Shown here in pieces: positions 42,888-53,138 of a stretch of DNA of 64,000 nt. Numbering within the stretch: position 1 is the first letter of the stretch; every line of letters starts with the position of its first letter. This DNA comes from JAHFTY01 sp964584785. Its GTDB lineage: Bacteria; Acidobacteriota; Terriglobia; 20CM-2-55-15. The DNA lies in the NCBI GenBank assembly GCA_964584785.1, contig CAZPBY010000043.1:4811-68810 (forward strand). Reading direction: 5' to 3'. Position numbers and translations under genes: made by a program. Under the pieces are notes generated by a model. The model searched no databases. It was not told the DNA's origin and was given only the letters and a program-made list of their open reading frames with translations.

Positions 42888-43688
42888 TCATCCATTCTTT
42901 CCTTCCATCCTGATCTGTTCGATTGAGCGGCTCGTGGACGAAAATCCGGACCGCTCCGCGGTCAGGATGAGAATAAGGCTCTCCTCAAAGGCGTCGAGAT
43001 CGGCACCGAGATCACGAGTAGCGCCAGTGAAAACCAGCCGGCCATTCGCGATCACGCTGATTTTTTCGCAAAGACTGCGAATCTCGTGAGAGTCGTGGCT
43101 GCTAAGAAAAGTCGTGACGTTTTCCTCCGCCGCAAGTCGGCGAAGAAGATTCCACATTTCTCGTTTCGCCGGCAAATCCAGTCCGCGTGTAGGTTCGTCG
43201 AGAAATAGAATTTTTGGATGCCCCATCAGCGCGCGGGCGATCTCGACGCGGCGCTTCATTCCTGTGCTGTAGGTACCGATGAGCTTGCCTCGAAACGAAG
43301 AGCCGAGACCGACATTATCGAGAAGCCTTTCCGCCTGATCGCGTGGATCTGGCAGTTGGCGCAGACGGGCGAAATAAGTGAGGTATTCACGCGCAGTCCA
43401 GGTCGACTGGCTTTCGCTGGTCTCGTCGCTGACCAGTCCGATGAGCTTTCGCACCGCAAGTGTATCGTTCACGACATCGTGTCCCCAAAGCTTTGCGGAA
43501 CCCGAACTGGGCGGCAGGAGCGTCGTGAGCATGCGGATGGTCGTAGTCTTGCCGGCGCCGTTGAGTCCCAGGAATCCGTAAAGCTGGCCCCTCGGTATCT
43601 GGAGCGTGATCTGATCCACGGCCGTGAAGTTGCCAAAACGCCGTGTGAGGCCATTCATTTCCACGGCGTACGGAAAGGTGTCGCTCAT
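42888..43688 (-). CDS. ABC transporter ATP-binding protein
   Basis: 266 residues. Walker A is GLNGAGKTTT, the signature is YSTGMKRRVEIARAL, Walker B is KILFLDEPTRGLD and the switch His lies in FLSSHDSHEI. The sequence is of the NatA/CcmA-like exporter group. It overlaps the end of the upstream permease gene as ATGA, so the two form one exporter. The C-terminal about 25 residues after LILILTAERS are not conserved. Substrate unknown. Confidence 0.94.
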   Translation of the reverse strand: MSDTFPYAVEMNGLTRRFGNFTAVDQITLQIPRGQLYGFLGLNGAGKTTTIRMLTTLLPPSSGSAKLWGHDVVNDTLAVRKLIGLVSDETSESQSTWTAREYLTYFARLRQLPDPRDQAERLLDNVGLGSSFRGKLIGTYSTGMKRRVEIARALMGHPKILFLDEPTRGLDLPAKREMWNLLRRLAAEENVTTFLSSHDSHEIRSLCEKISVIANGRLVFTGATRDLGADLDAFEESLILILTAERSGFSSTSRSIEQIRMEGKNG

Positions 43689-45136
43689 CGGGTTCGCCTC
43701 CAGCGTCTAAACGCGGCGGAGAAACAGAACAACGGCAGAATGCTGGCGGCAAGAGCCATCTCGTAAATGGCGCTCGACACTTCCGCCTCGACCGCGGCCC
43801 GCGCGCTGAAGGTACGCGGCTGTTGGTCTTCCCCGACGTCGTAGGTGGCCGTGACCATCAGCGGATAGCGGTTGCCGCCGATATCCCAGGGCTTCGTCGG
43901 ATTCAGAGTCACCGGTATCCGGGCGATCCAACCGGTAACGACGTGGCGGCCATCGGCGGCTGCAGGACCAGAGTCATTCGAATAGACGTGTGTTTCCAGA
44001 TGCTGCCCTGCGTCCGCTAGTGCGTCGACCTCGGCAAGGATCTCAAGCCCGTTCTCGCCGGCGATCCGTGCCTTGAGATTAGACACCCGTTGAGTACTAG
44101 CGACCGGCAGCATGATCAACAGGTCGCGCCGGGTTAGCTCATCGGTACCGAAAGGCCACTCTTCACGGTTTAGTAAAGGATTGCAGCAGCGCGGGGGAGC
44201 CGCTGCGCCGGGCCGAACCAGTGCGAGACCTGGTCCGTTGCGGGGAAACAGCCCTCGGATAACTGGAGCATTGCTCGGACGGGGCGCGGCCGTTTCGTAA
44301 TTCACATCCGCGAAAATCACGGGAAACGCCACCATGCCTGCGATCACGAGTCCGATCGTCCATCGCTGACCCCGAGTCGCCTCCCAGGTTTCGACGCCCT
44401 GAGTGCGCAGAAATATCCACGCAGCGAGCGCCACAGAGGCGATCGTCAAAACAAGCAGACTGATCCATGTCCACACGGTCGTCGCTGGAATAGTGCTCGC
44501 CACCAATGTAAATCCCAGCGCGTTCTTGAGCAGCACGGCAGGACTCGCGAGAGTGATGTGTCCGCTTCGGGTTGCGCCGTTACCCTGCGCCACCAGCAAC
44601 TCCTGCAACGGAATCAGTGCGGCATAGGCCAGCAACAGACCCATGCCGGTTCCCGTGGGTGCGGCCAGACTTCCTCCAATAAACTGCACACCGATCAGGG
44701 TACCTGCAGCGACACTGGTAACGAGTAGACCCGGTGTCCAGATCAGGAATTCGCGCAGCAGGGGCGGCATGCCGGCGTGTGATGAATAGACCAGCATCAT
44801 CGGCACGAGCGAAACGTAGTAAGCGGCGGCGAGCGTCAGAAGTACAAGGAGTTTTGCGACCAGCCAATCGCGCCGCCGGACCGGAGCTGTAAACACGCAC
44901 TCCACAAACCGATTGGCGCGCGGCGCCGCGATCATACCGGCGGCTATGGGGATAAACGTCAGCGGCACGAGGCCGTACGCAATTATGCCGTAACCGTCGA
45001 GCCAGGTGTCCTGCGTTCCCGCGGCCGCCAGTGCCCCGATCGCCAGCAACACCACTGCCGCGCCTAGCCAGGCGAAACGGCCCCGCATCGTTGCCCGGAG
45101 TTCCTCTACATACAGGGTCGCGACTGAGAACGCCAT
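43685..45136 (-). CDS. ABC transporter permease
   Basis: 483 residues with about six N-terminal and central membrane helices (AAVVLLAIGALAAAG, LLVLLTLAAAYYVSLVPMML, GMGLLLAYAALIPL), a large extracytoplasmic domain of about 150 residues (region with DLLIMLPVAS and THVYSNDSGPAAADGRH), and a last helix (ALAASILPLFCFSAAF). This is the usual ABC-2-like partner for NatA-type ATPases. No accessory membrane-fusion protein is encoded nearby. It is the first gene of a two-gene operon. Confidence 0.88.
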   Translation of the reverse strand: MAFSVATLYVEELRATMRGRFAWLGAAVVLLAIGALAAAGTQDTWLDGYGIIAYGLVPLTFIPIAAGMIAAPRANRFVECVFTAPVRRRDWLVAKLLVLLTLAAAYYVSLVPMMLVYSSHAGMPPLLREFLIWTPGLLVTSVAAGTLIGVQFIGGSLAAPTGTGMGLLLAYAALIPLQELLVAQGNGATRSGHITLASPAVLLKNALGFTLVASTIPATTVWTWISLLVLTIASVALAAWIFLRTQGVETWEATRGQRWTIGLVIAGMVAFPVIFADVNYETAAPRPSNAPVIRGLFPRNGPGLALVRPGAAAPPRCCNPLLNREEWPFGTDELTRRDLLIMLPVASTQRVSNLKARIAGENGLEILAEVDALADAGQHLETHVYSNDSGPAAADGRHVVTGWIARIPVTLNPTKPWDIGGNRYPLMVTATYDVGEDQQPRTFSARAAVEAEVSSAIYEMALAASILPLFCFSAAFRRWRRTR

Positions 45137-45210
45137 ATTTGCGAACGGTATATTAAACGTCGCATCTGAAGATTGTCTGATTGGTTTATAAAACTCTACC
45201 CGGCCGGCTC

Positions 45211-46796
45211 GGTTATTGGTGGCGCAGGGCGCGGATTGGATCGATCTTTATAGCGCGCCGGGCTGGCCAGTAACCCGCGGCGAGCGAGACGATCACAAAC
45301 AGAGTTACGATGAAGGCGGTTCTGCCGGTGTCCGGATCAACAGAGACATCGCGGGCGAAGGAGCAAAGCGATACGGAACGTAGACGGCCGGATCGGGATC
45401 AATATCACGCAGGCTGCGTTGTCTCACAGTTGGAGCCACGCCGCCGATCGTCAGCCATACCGGATCGAAAGCAGACGGAGGATCGAGCACAGCTGGATCC
45501 GGGGTCCGATCGGATCTTCGTTGGCGAAATACTTCGACACGAACTGCTGATTGACCAGCACGGCTTCCATACCGGGTGTACCGTCCGTGTCCGCGTGACC
45601 TGAGGCACCGGTTCACCGGCCGGCACCGGGCGACCCTCGATCGACAACTGCATTACCGTCCCGCCGTTCAATGGAACATGACTCGTTATCGTGCCGCCGC
45701 GAATCGTGGTAATGGCGCGTAGGCGTTCATCGAGGCGTTGATAGAAGAAGGCGCGCTGCTCGGCTGTCGGGTATTTGCGTTCAGGCAGGGTCAGGTTCAT
45801 CGTTAAGAGATGCGCCGTTTCAACACCGATATCGAGGCGGTATAGAGCAAGAAAACTGCGCATCATGAACCCCGCGCCCGCGAGCAACGAAAGCGTGAGC
45901 ACAAGCTCTCCCACAACCAGCATGCTGGTCCAGCGCCGCGCGCGCATGCCACCGCCACTGCGTTCGCCTCCCTTCAGTACTTCGTGGATATCCGTTTTTG
46001 AGACGTGCAACGCGGGTGCGAGACCGAACAGAATGCCGCTCGCCAGACAAACGGCGGCGAAGATTGCGACGACGTATCCGTCCATCGAGAATTGGATGAA
46101 GAACGGGCGTCCTGCATCTTGCGTCGCGACGTCGAACCAGCGCGTTCCTGCAACAGCGAGGAGCAGGCCGACGACACCGCTGATGCCCGCGAGCAGGACG
46201 CTCTCCACGAGAAGTTGCCTCACGATGCGCCAGCGCGTCGCACCGATCGAGAAGCTACCGCAATTTCCTTCGAGCGCTGCATCGACCGCGCCAGCAGGAG
46301 GTTCGCCACGTTGGCGCAGGCAATGAGCAGCACAAAACCAACCGCACTCATGGCGGCCCGAAGAGCGAGCCGGATCGAACCACCGGCGACACGTTCGTTA
46401 AAGGTCATCACCGTACGCCGATGTTCGCATTCGTTTCGGCGTAGTCGTGTTCAAGCCGTTTGCCTATTATTCTGAACTCCGCCTGCGCCTGCTCGCCCGA
46501 CACACCCGTCGCGAGACGGCCGAACGCCTGCAGACCAGTGCGCTGAATGCGCCGCTGTTCCGCGAGTCCGCACATGCTCGAAAGGGGCAGCCACAAATCG
46601 ACGTCCGGAAACGTCTTCCGGTCTGAAGTCGCGGCCAATGACGGGACGCTGGCGGAACACCTTGAACGCATTTGCGGTAAAGTATGGACGCATTCAGCCC
46701 GATTCCGAGCGCAAGGGCTAACACGACGACGACGGTGAATAGCTTGTCTTTAACCAGCAGCCGTATGTCGAAGCGAACATCCGGCAGAAGATTCAT
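45211..46796 (-). pseudogene. Decayed ADOP permease
   Basis: Pieces of one ADOP gene lie in order but in different frames. The N-terminal helix (VVVVLALALGIGLNASI) starts at the ATG at 46796. Then part of the periplasmic domain appears, FtsX pieces (GFVLLIACANVANLLLARSM), the segment from 46223 down to about 45600 (MRQLLVESVLLAGISGVVG, FGLAPALHVSKTDIHEVLKG), short C-terminal parts (TIGGVAPTVRQRSL) and a tail GYWPARRAIKIDPIRALRHQ stopping at 45211. Several frameshifts and at least two large deletions, one removing most of the last FtsX domain, rule out function. Confidence 0.8.
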
Positions 46797-47004
46797 GCGG
46801 GGGAGTATAGCAAATGACTTTGTACGGTAGAGTGCAAATCCTCTCCTCCTGCTGTTGATATTCGCAATAGGGTTGTAGCTCGACTCGTTGAGGGCCCCAA
46901 AATCATCGTTGAGATCGTATGCATGAATCGTGCATACGTGTGACTCAAGTCCAATTGGTGACTGAATCATGGATATTCTGGAACTGCGGTGGGGAGGTGT
47001 TCGT

Positions 47005-47595
47005 ATGCCGCCGATGCCTATTCGCGAATTTCTCAATTCCGACGACTTGCTTGAAACGATTCAGCTGGAAATAGGAAAAGTGGACCGGTTTGCGAAGGAA
47101 GTTGTCGACGGTCTCAACGACGTGCAACTCAACTGGAAGCCGGGCCCTGAGCGTTGGAGCATCGCGCAGTGTCTTGAACACCTCACGATCAGCATCGTGA
47201 AGTTCGATCCTTATTTAGTAGCGGCGATCGAACGCGGACGCGTGAAACGGCCGACGCCGAAGCCGGTCGCATATCATCCATCGCTGATGGGCGGTTGGTT
47301 GATCCGGATGCTTGTGCCGCAGGCGACAAAGCCTGTCCGGGCGCCGAAAATGCTTAGACCTGCGGACAGTTCATCGATCCACGACGCGTTCGGCCGGTTC
47401 CTGGAACAGCAGAGCCGGTTTCGGGAATTTGTTTGCCAAACCAGAGGCGTCGATTACAACAGGGTCCGTTTGCGATCCCCCATCACGCCCCTGATTCGGT
47501 ACAGCCTTGCGGACGCACTCGTCCTGAATGTCGTCCACACTCAGCGTCATCTTCTGCAAGCCCGGCAAGTGCGGCAACTGATTTTGTCTAAGTGA
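47005..47595 (+). CDS. DinB-family protein
   Basis: About 196 residues. The four-helix DinB/YfiT fold is suggested by LNDVQLNWKPGPERWSIAQC with the His of CLEHL, and a second pair in VVHTQRHLLQARQV; these His residues would bind the metal. DinB-like proteins are thiol-dependent transferases or hydrolases; the substrate is unknown. I chose the ATG at 47005, which follows GGGGAGG by seven bases, over the ATG at 46969, which has no ribosome-binding site. It stands alone between a decayed ADOP gene and the DUF1501 gene. Confidence 0.82.
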   Translation: MPPMPIREFLNSDDLLETIQLEIGKVDRFAKEVVDGLNDVQLNWKPGPERWSIAQCLEHLTISIVKFDPYLVAAIERGRVKRPTPKPVAYHPSLMGGWLIRMLVPQATKPVRAPKMLRPADSSSIHDAFGRFLEQQSRFREFVCQTRGVDYNRVRLRSPITPLIRYSLADALVLNVVHTQRHLLQARQVRQLILSK

Positions 47596-47679
47596 TCCCC
47601 TCAAGGTTATCTATTTCGTACACCGGAGGCGTGAACACGCCTTCGGTGTACGGAAAAGCGACAAGACTTCAGACGGCCG

Positions 47680-49071
47680 CTAGACCAAAAAGCCCAGGTC
47701 GCGGACCGCGAAGTTCTTCAACTGCGGAAACACCGCGTCGATTCTTGTCGAATCGACGCCGAACCACCGGGCGAGCGTCGCGGCGTACTGATCGACGGCA
47801 GTCGTCGGAATCCAGCGGCCGCGAGTATCGGTATCGTCCGGGCCACCGGTCTGCAGTGTCGGGAATACGGTGCCGTTCGGCCCGGGTATGCCATAAAAGT
47901 CGCCGCCAACAACCGACCCACCGATCACGAGATGGTGATTACCCCACGCGTGATCCGATCCGACAGTACCCGCCGAACCCGCCGGCTGTAGTGTCCGGCT
48001 GAAGTCGGATAGTGTGAAAGTGACTACCTGAGAGTCTACTTGCAGCTCCACGGTAGCATCGTAAAACGCTTTCAAGGCCTGTCCCACTTGTGTCAGCAGG
48101 CTCGACTGAGTATTGACCTGACCCTGATGCGTGTCGAAGCCGCCCAGCGAACAGAAGAAAATCTGGCGGGTAAGGTCCGGAACACCCGAGCGGTAGTTGA
48201 ACTTGATCAGCTTCGCCACCTGCTTGAGCTGATTTCCCAGGCTAGTGTTTGGAAATACCGTATTGAGCACAACGTCGACGTTGAATGAGTTACCGATGTC
48301 GACTGCCTGCTGCGTGACGTTGCTCGCCGCCGCGATGAACGGAGAGTCCCGATCGATGGTCCGAAGATAATTCATCGCCTGCAGCCGTGCCTGATCCGCG
48401 GCCGACGTGCCAAAACCGCTGAGAACGAGAAGCTGATTCAGAGCCGTCGGAGCGGCCGCCACCGTGAGCGGACTGGTCAGCGCGCCGCGCGTGAAGACTC
48501 CTCCGGCGAGCGCCGTGATCAGTGGATACCCGGACGGATTGGCGGTAAACGTATCGGCAACTCGTCCGCCCCATCCCGTGGAGGACGTACCCGTGGAGAT
48601 CGACGTCTGCCACTGAGCAATCTGATCCGAATGCGAGAACAGTTGGTATGGACGCGGCGCGCCCTGCTTGTAATCCTGCTTCGACAGCGGCTGAATCAGC
48701 GGCCCGACATTGCTCAGGATCGCCAGCTGTCCACCGGCAAAGAGCGGATGGATCGCGTCCAGACTGGGGTGTAAACCGAACGGGGTTCCAATACTTTTCG
48801 GTGTGAGGGGAAGAAGATTCGCCTGATCGATCGCCAGGCCGGCAGCCCCACGAATGGCGGAGTAGGCGCCGTATCCCTGCGCGTCTGCCGGCACGACGAC
48901 ATTGTTGCCGTCGTTGCCGCCGGCGAGAAAAACACAAACCAGCGCTTTGTAGCTCGAACCTTGCGCGAAGGCCTGGATCAGACCAAAACGATCGATTCCG
49001 GAAGCGAGCGCGGCCGCGCTGAGCGCGCCGCAGCCGGATCTCCGCAGGAACTCTCTACGCGATAGTGTCAT
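47680..49071 (-). CDS. DUF1501 family exported protein (Tat signal)
   Basis: 463 residues. The start MTLSRREFLRRSGCGALSAA is a twin-arginine signal. The body is DUF1501, a sulfatase/alkaline-phosphatase-like fold (VFLAGGNDGNNVVVPAD, GLHPSLDAI, FCSLGGFDTHQGQ, FSRTLQPAG, DHAWGNHHLVIGG). The DTH and DHAWG motifs probably bind metal. The gene follows the DUF1800 gene by three bases. These two families are nearly always paired in Acidobacteriota, Planctomycetota and Bacteroidota; their joint role is unknown, with an extracellular or cell-surface function presumed. Confidence 0.92.
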   Translation of the reverse strand: MTLSRREFLRRSGCGALSAAALASGIDRFGLIQAFAQGSSYKALVCVFLAGGNDGNNVVVPADAQGYGAYSAIRGAAGLAIDQANLLPLTPKSIGTPFGLHPSLDAIHPLFAGGQLAILSNVGPLIQPLSKQDYKQGAPRPYQLFSHSDQIAQWQTSISTGTSSTGWGGRVADTFTANPSGYPLITALAGGVFTRGALTSPLTVAAAPTALNQLLVLSGFGTSAADQARLQAMNYLRTIDRDSPFIAAASNVTQQAVDIGNSFNVDVVLNTVFPNTSLGNQLKQVAKLIKFNYRSGVPDLTRQIFFCSLGGFDTHQGQVNTQSSLLTQVGQALKAFYDATVELQVDSQVVTFTLSDFSRTLQPAGSAGTVGSDHAWGNHHLVIGGSVVGGDFYGIPGPNGTVFPTLQTGGPDDTDTRGRWIPTTAVDQYAATLARWFGVDSTRIDAVFPQLKNFAVRDLGFLV

Positions 49072-49074
49072 GGT

Positions 49075-50733
49075 TCACCTCTCCACCTGATACTGGCTTG
49101 ATGTTGCGATGAGGTAGACGGCCGTTCGAACTCTTCGCGAAGCGTTTGAAGCGGGTACTGCATTAATTGCCGTCAACAGTGCCGAACGCATTTCGGCCGA
49201 CATCCGGCCGCACAGCATGAGCGTGTTCAGCGAGTCGAGGAGCGCCTGGGGATTGCCCGCAAGCGGTTCGAATTCGGAAAAATCGAGTGCGGTTCCCGTC
49301 GGGTTGAACGGATAATTCGTGCTGGCCGCGATTCGCGAGAAGACGATCGTGTTCACGAAATTCGCCCGGCGAACGGCCGTGGACGTGTTCAACAGACCGA
49401 ACTCCGGTCCGCGCAGCGTGGTTCCCGGCACGCCGCCGAACGGTGAGAAATAGCTGAATACCGAAGGCGGGCTGAAGACGTCCAGTCCCATGCTCACGCT
49501 CTGCGGATCGATATAGCCGTCGCTTGGGCCATTGAGGTCCGCCGATCGCGCACTGAATGCGCGCAACAGGCTGGTGATCAGCAAAACCGGATGCATCAGG
49601 TGTCCCGGCACACTCTGGCTGCTCGGGATCCGCGCCTCCGGATCGAGAAGGATCGCCTTCACAACGGCTCTTAGATCACCGCGCACACCGGAGCCGTTAT
49701 CGTTGAAAACAGCCGTAATCCTGCCGACGTAGGCCGGACTCGGGTTGCTCATGACCAGATGCTGGATCACTTGCCTGCCGATGAATGGCCCGACATTCGG
49801 ATCCTGAAAAATATTGTCGAGCGCGTCGGCGAGATCTTTTGCGGCCGACTGTCCTGCCGGCAGCGTCACTCCTCGTAACAGCGTCTTCGCACCGGTGTCG
49901 TGGTTATTGGCGTTGGCCACTCTCAGGAAATCGATGTAATTCGTGATTCCCGCCGTCTGCGGAGCGGCGAACGTCCATCCGGTAAATACGCGGGCAAAGG
50001 CGTTCACGACTGTCTGGTCGTATGTGGGGATCGACTGGTTTTGCGCGTCGCGCATCAGAGAGCCGTCGGCATTCAGACGATTCAAACCGATCGAAAACAG
50101 CTGCAGCACTTCGCGAGCGTAATTCTCATTGGGATTCGTCTTGGTGTTGTTCGCCATGTCGAGATAATTCCCCATGGCTGGGTTCAGCGTGATTTCACCA
50201 AGCAGGTCACGAAAATTTCCGAACGCATGGCGATCCAGAACTCCGAGATATGGGGCGAAACGGCTCGGATACCCCTGGCCGATATCCACGCCCGATACGA
50301 CCAAGATCTGATGCAGCGCAAAGTCGAGGCGCTGGCGCAGTTGATCATCACCGTTGATCACGTTGGTGAAGAATCGCGTTTGAATGGGATACAACGTGTA
50401 ATTGTCCCTGCGGCAAACGGAACCGGAAGGACAATCTGTGGCTGGAGTTGAGGGAACCAGCGAAAACGTCGGATAACCGGACGGAATCGCCGCGAACTGC
50501 TCTTCGAGGAATTGCTCGTATCCGACCGCCTGAACGTGCTGGATCAGTTCCGGCGTCGGCCCCCACGTCGACTGCTGGAGGAAGCGCGCGGCTTCCGCCG
50601 GACTGGGGCTGTCATACGGCTGAGGGAGGGGACGAGCCCAGGAGCTGCTCGTCGCAACCGTCCAGGCCGTCACGCACACTGTCGCAAACAGAACGATCAC
50701 TGACTTGGGTGTTTTGGGAAAGTGGACGTACAT
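49075..50733 (-). CDS. DUF1800 family exported protein
   Basis: 552 residues from the ATG at 50733, which has AAGGAG eight bases upstream; the frame opens 20 codons earlier without such a site. A hydrophobic signal (VIVLFATVCVTAWTVA) is followed by the DUF1800 pattern: AARFLQQSTWGPTPELIQHV, DQLRQRLDFALHQILVVSG, NPNENYAREVLQLFSIGLN, FARVFTGWTF, and RQVIQHLVMSNPSPAYV near the middle. It is encoded directly before the DUF1501 gene and is its usual partner. Function unknown. Confidence 0.92.
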   Translation of the reverse strand: MYVHFPKTPKSVIVLFATVCVTAWTVATSSSWARPLPQPYDSPSPAEAARFLQQSTWGPTPELIQHVQAVGYEQFLEEQFAAIPSGYPTFSLVPSTPATDCPSGSVCRRDNYTLYPIQTRFFTNVINGDDQLRQRLDFALHQILVVSGVDIGQGYPSRFAPYLGVLDRHAFGNFRDLLGEITLNPAMGNYLDMANNTKTNPNENYAREVLQLFSIGLNRLNADGSLMRDAQNQSIPTYDQTVVNAFARVFTGWTFAAPQTAGITNYIDFLRVANANNHDTGAKTLLRGVTLPAGQSAAKDLADALDNIFQDPNVGPFIGRQVIQHLVMSNPSPAYVGRITAVFNDNGSGVRGDLRAVVKAILLDPEARIPSSQSVPGHLMHPVLLITSLLRAFSARSADLNGPSDGYIDPQSVSMGLDVFSPPSVFSYFSPFGGVPGTTLRGPEFGLLNTSTAVRRANFVNTIVFSRIAASTNYPFNPTGTALDFSEFEPLAGNPQALLDSLNTLMLCGRMSAEMRSALLTAINAVPASNASRRVRTAVYLIATSSQYQVER

Positions 50734-50850
50734 GCATTCATCTCCTTCAATCTGTACGGACACGTTGCTGGAAACTCTGAAGCACTCAGACAAGATATCT
50801 CGCTTCCCGGTTTACGCCGGCGCGAAACGCGCGGTGTAGCAATCACCCGC

Positions 50851-51246
50851 TCAAGGGAGTACCTCGAAGTCGTAGTCGACCGTGGGGTGGTTGTAATTGT
50901 ACGTGCCTTGTCCGTCGCCGGCGCTCTTGTCCGGAAAAACATAGGCGCCGTAAATACCCGAAATAAGAGGGGTGAAGCCGGAAACGAAAAGGAAACACCC
51001 GGTTGCATCCGTATGCGTCGCAAACCCGTACTGCTGACTTCCGTCGGGTCCATATATCTCGACGGAAATGTCCTTGGGTCTCCCGCCGTAGTTACAGCCG
51101 GAAAAGGACAGCGTGTCGCCGACGTACGTCGGTGAGGGCGAGATCGCGATGTACGGAGCCGGCTTGGCTGCCGCCTGGTCCCATGACGAGGAACCAAGCA
51201 GAGCCGCTATCGCGGACAGGGCAAAGGTGATGGTGATGCGCTTCAT
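50851..51246 (-). CDS. Small secreted protein, beta-sandwich-like
   Basis: 131 residues with a signal peptide (ITFALSAIAALLGSSSW) and a GGGAGG site before the ATG. The mature part, starting with PAPYIAISPSPTYVGDTLSF and including VEIYGPDGSQ and ATGCFLFVSGFTPL, resembles an Ig-like domain. Two Cys could form a disulfide. It lies upstream of and on the same strand as DUF1800/DUF1501 and may be the first gene of that operon. I recognise no specific family. A nested inverted repeat lies in its promoter region. Confidence 0.75.
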   Translation of the reverse strand: MKRITITFALSAIAALLGSSSWDQAAAKPAPYIAISPSPTYVGDTLSFSGCNYGGRPKDISVEIYGPDGSQQYGFATHTDATGCFLFVSGFTPLISGIYGAYVFPDKSAGDGQGTYNYNHPTVDYDFEVLP

Positions 51247-51279
51247 TCAGCCTCCCTTTCATCGGATGGTCTCAAGGTG

Positions 51280-51327
51280 AACGAGTGTGCGCTAACGGTT
51301 AGCTGACTAAAACATTACACACTCGTT
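51280..51327. promoter_or_regulatory. Nested inverted repeats upstream of the small secreted gene
   Basis: AACGAGTGTG (51280-51289) is repeated inverted as CACACTCGTT (51318-51327), and inside it GCTAAC/GTTAGC (51291-51296 and 51298-51303) forms a second hairpin. The element lies 33 bases upstream of the ATG at 51246. It may be an operator, a 5' leader structure or a terminator. Confidence 0.45.
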
Positions 51328-51434
51328 GTTGTGACATGCAAGTCTTCCGGCTTCGACGATCCCTCGCGGCAATCTTCATCAGCGAAGGGAAATAGGGGGG
51401 CCGACCGTCGGTAAGTGCTCAGGCGCGCCGGAAT

Positions 51435-52880
51435 TTATTGGTGACGATCCGCACTCAGCAATGTGACGAGATTGTGCCGCGACACGCGAAGGGCCGGAAT
51501 CAGCGCGGCTCCGAGCGCCACCACAATCAGCCCGATCGACAGCAGGCCGTGAATAAAAGGATCGGTTGCCGTGATCTTCGAAAAACAGAGTGCTCAGAAA
51601 ACGGCTCAGGCCCATCGACACGAGGATTCCTGCGGCGACACCGGGCAGCACGATGCGAAGGCTCTGACTCATCACCAGCCGCAGGATCGCGCTGCCTCGA
51701 GCGGCGAATGCCATGCGGAACCCGAACTCCTTCATCCGCTGCGCGACGATGTACGACATCAATCCGGACGTGGCGACAAACGCCATAACCACGGCGAATC
51801 CATTGAAGACTGCAAGTAGACCGACGGCGAAACGCCGCGGTCCCATCGATTGACTGATCACATCGTCCATTGCGCGAAAGTTCGCGATCGGATTCCGAAG
51901 AGGACGCCGGTGATGAGGGAAACGGCGGGCGAACAACAGAATGGGAACGTCGAGCGACACTTGATCCATGCGCGGAATGCCTGCTGTGGTCATTCGACGC
52001 AACATGAGGATTCCCGCTGCCGACAGAATCAATTCCGTGACTCCCCCATCAGCGACAACAGGACGCTTTCCGTCATCAGTTGCCGCACGATCCGCGATCG
52101 GGTTGCGCCGATCGAAAGACGTACCGCGATTTCCCGCTGCCGCGCCGATCCGCGAGCGAGAAGCAAGCCGGCGACATTGGCGCACGCGATCAACAACACG
52201 AATGCGACCGCGCCGAGCAGAACGTAGAGCGACGACTGAACCGTTCCGACGTAATACTCCAGCAGCGGAGAGACACTCGCACTCCACGGATGGTTCGGCA
52301 TCGCTCGCAGGATGGCCTCGAGATCGCTTTGCACTTGAATCGGCGTGGAGCCGTCTTTCAGGCGGCCAACGGCCCACACGAAATGACTGCCGCCGCCGAG
52401 GTCCGCGTCGGTGAACGCGATCGGTCTCCAGATTTCCGCTTCGCGTGGAAAACGAAAACTTTCCGGCATGACGCCGATCACCGTGCAAGAGATCCCGTTC
52501 AGTGTGAGCGCCCGGCCGACCAGGCCGGGATCGCCGCCGAATCGCCGCCGCCACAGGCCCTCGCCGATCAGGACCACCGCGTTATTACCCGGCCTGTCTT
52601 CTTCAGCAGTGAAGCTGCGTCCGAGAATAGGTTGAACGCCAAGCACGGACGTGAGGTTGGCGCTGACGCGAGTGCCGGCGAAGCGCTCCGGCTGGTCGCC
52701 GCCGGTGAGGGTGTACGACGAAGTCGCGAACGCCGCAACGCCGCTCAGCGTGCGCGTTTGCTGCTGCCAGGCCCTGAAGTGTCCGGGCGTCGCTTCGAAG
52801 TGGTCGAATCGTGGCTGCCATTTCTCCTCCAGAAACACGAGCCGGTTTGGCTCGTGGAGACGATGAAACTTCAGACTGCG
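51435..52880 (-). pseudogene. Decayed ADOP permease
   Basis: The main piece (about 52880-52029) reads HEPNRLVFLEEKW, GVQPILGRSFTAEEDRPG, then the FtsX part FVLLIACANVAGLLLARGSA and QLMTESVLLSLMGE before a frame break. Further down, MDQVSLDVPILLFARR, FAVGLLAVFNGFAVVMAFVA and RMKEFGFRMAFAARGSAILR belong to the last FtsX domain. After another frameshift near 51580, the tail ends in LLSADRHQ at 51435. The N-terminal membrane helix is missing and the second periplasmic domain is deleted. Not functional as assembled. Confidence 0.8.
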
Positions 52881-53138
52881 GGATTGGTTACGTTTCCTGT
52901 CGCCAGGGTTTCGACGTGACGATCATCGTGGAATGCCTCGACCTCGCCGGTCCCGGTGCCGGCGGCGGGCCACGGAATGTTAGAATGAACACGTGGAAGA
53001 CTCCATCCTTAGAGATAACATCCTCGATGTCCTGCGTTTCTATTCGAATTCTCGGCTCGCTATCCTGTTAGGTTCTCTCGCCGCCGGCCGCATGTGGGCG
53101 CGATCCTAAAGCCGGCGGGCAAGGACGCGATAACTCGG

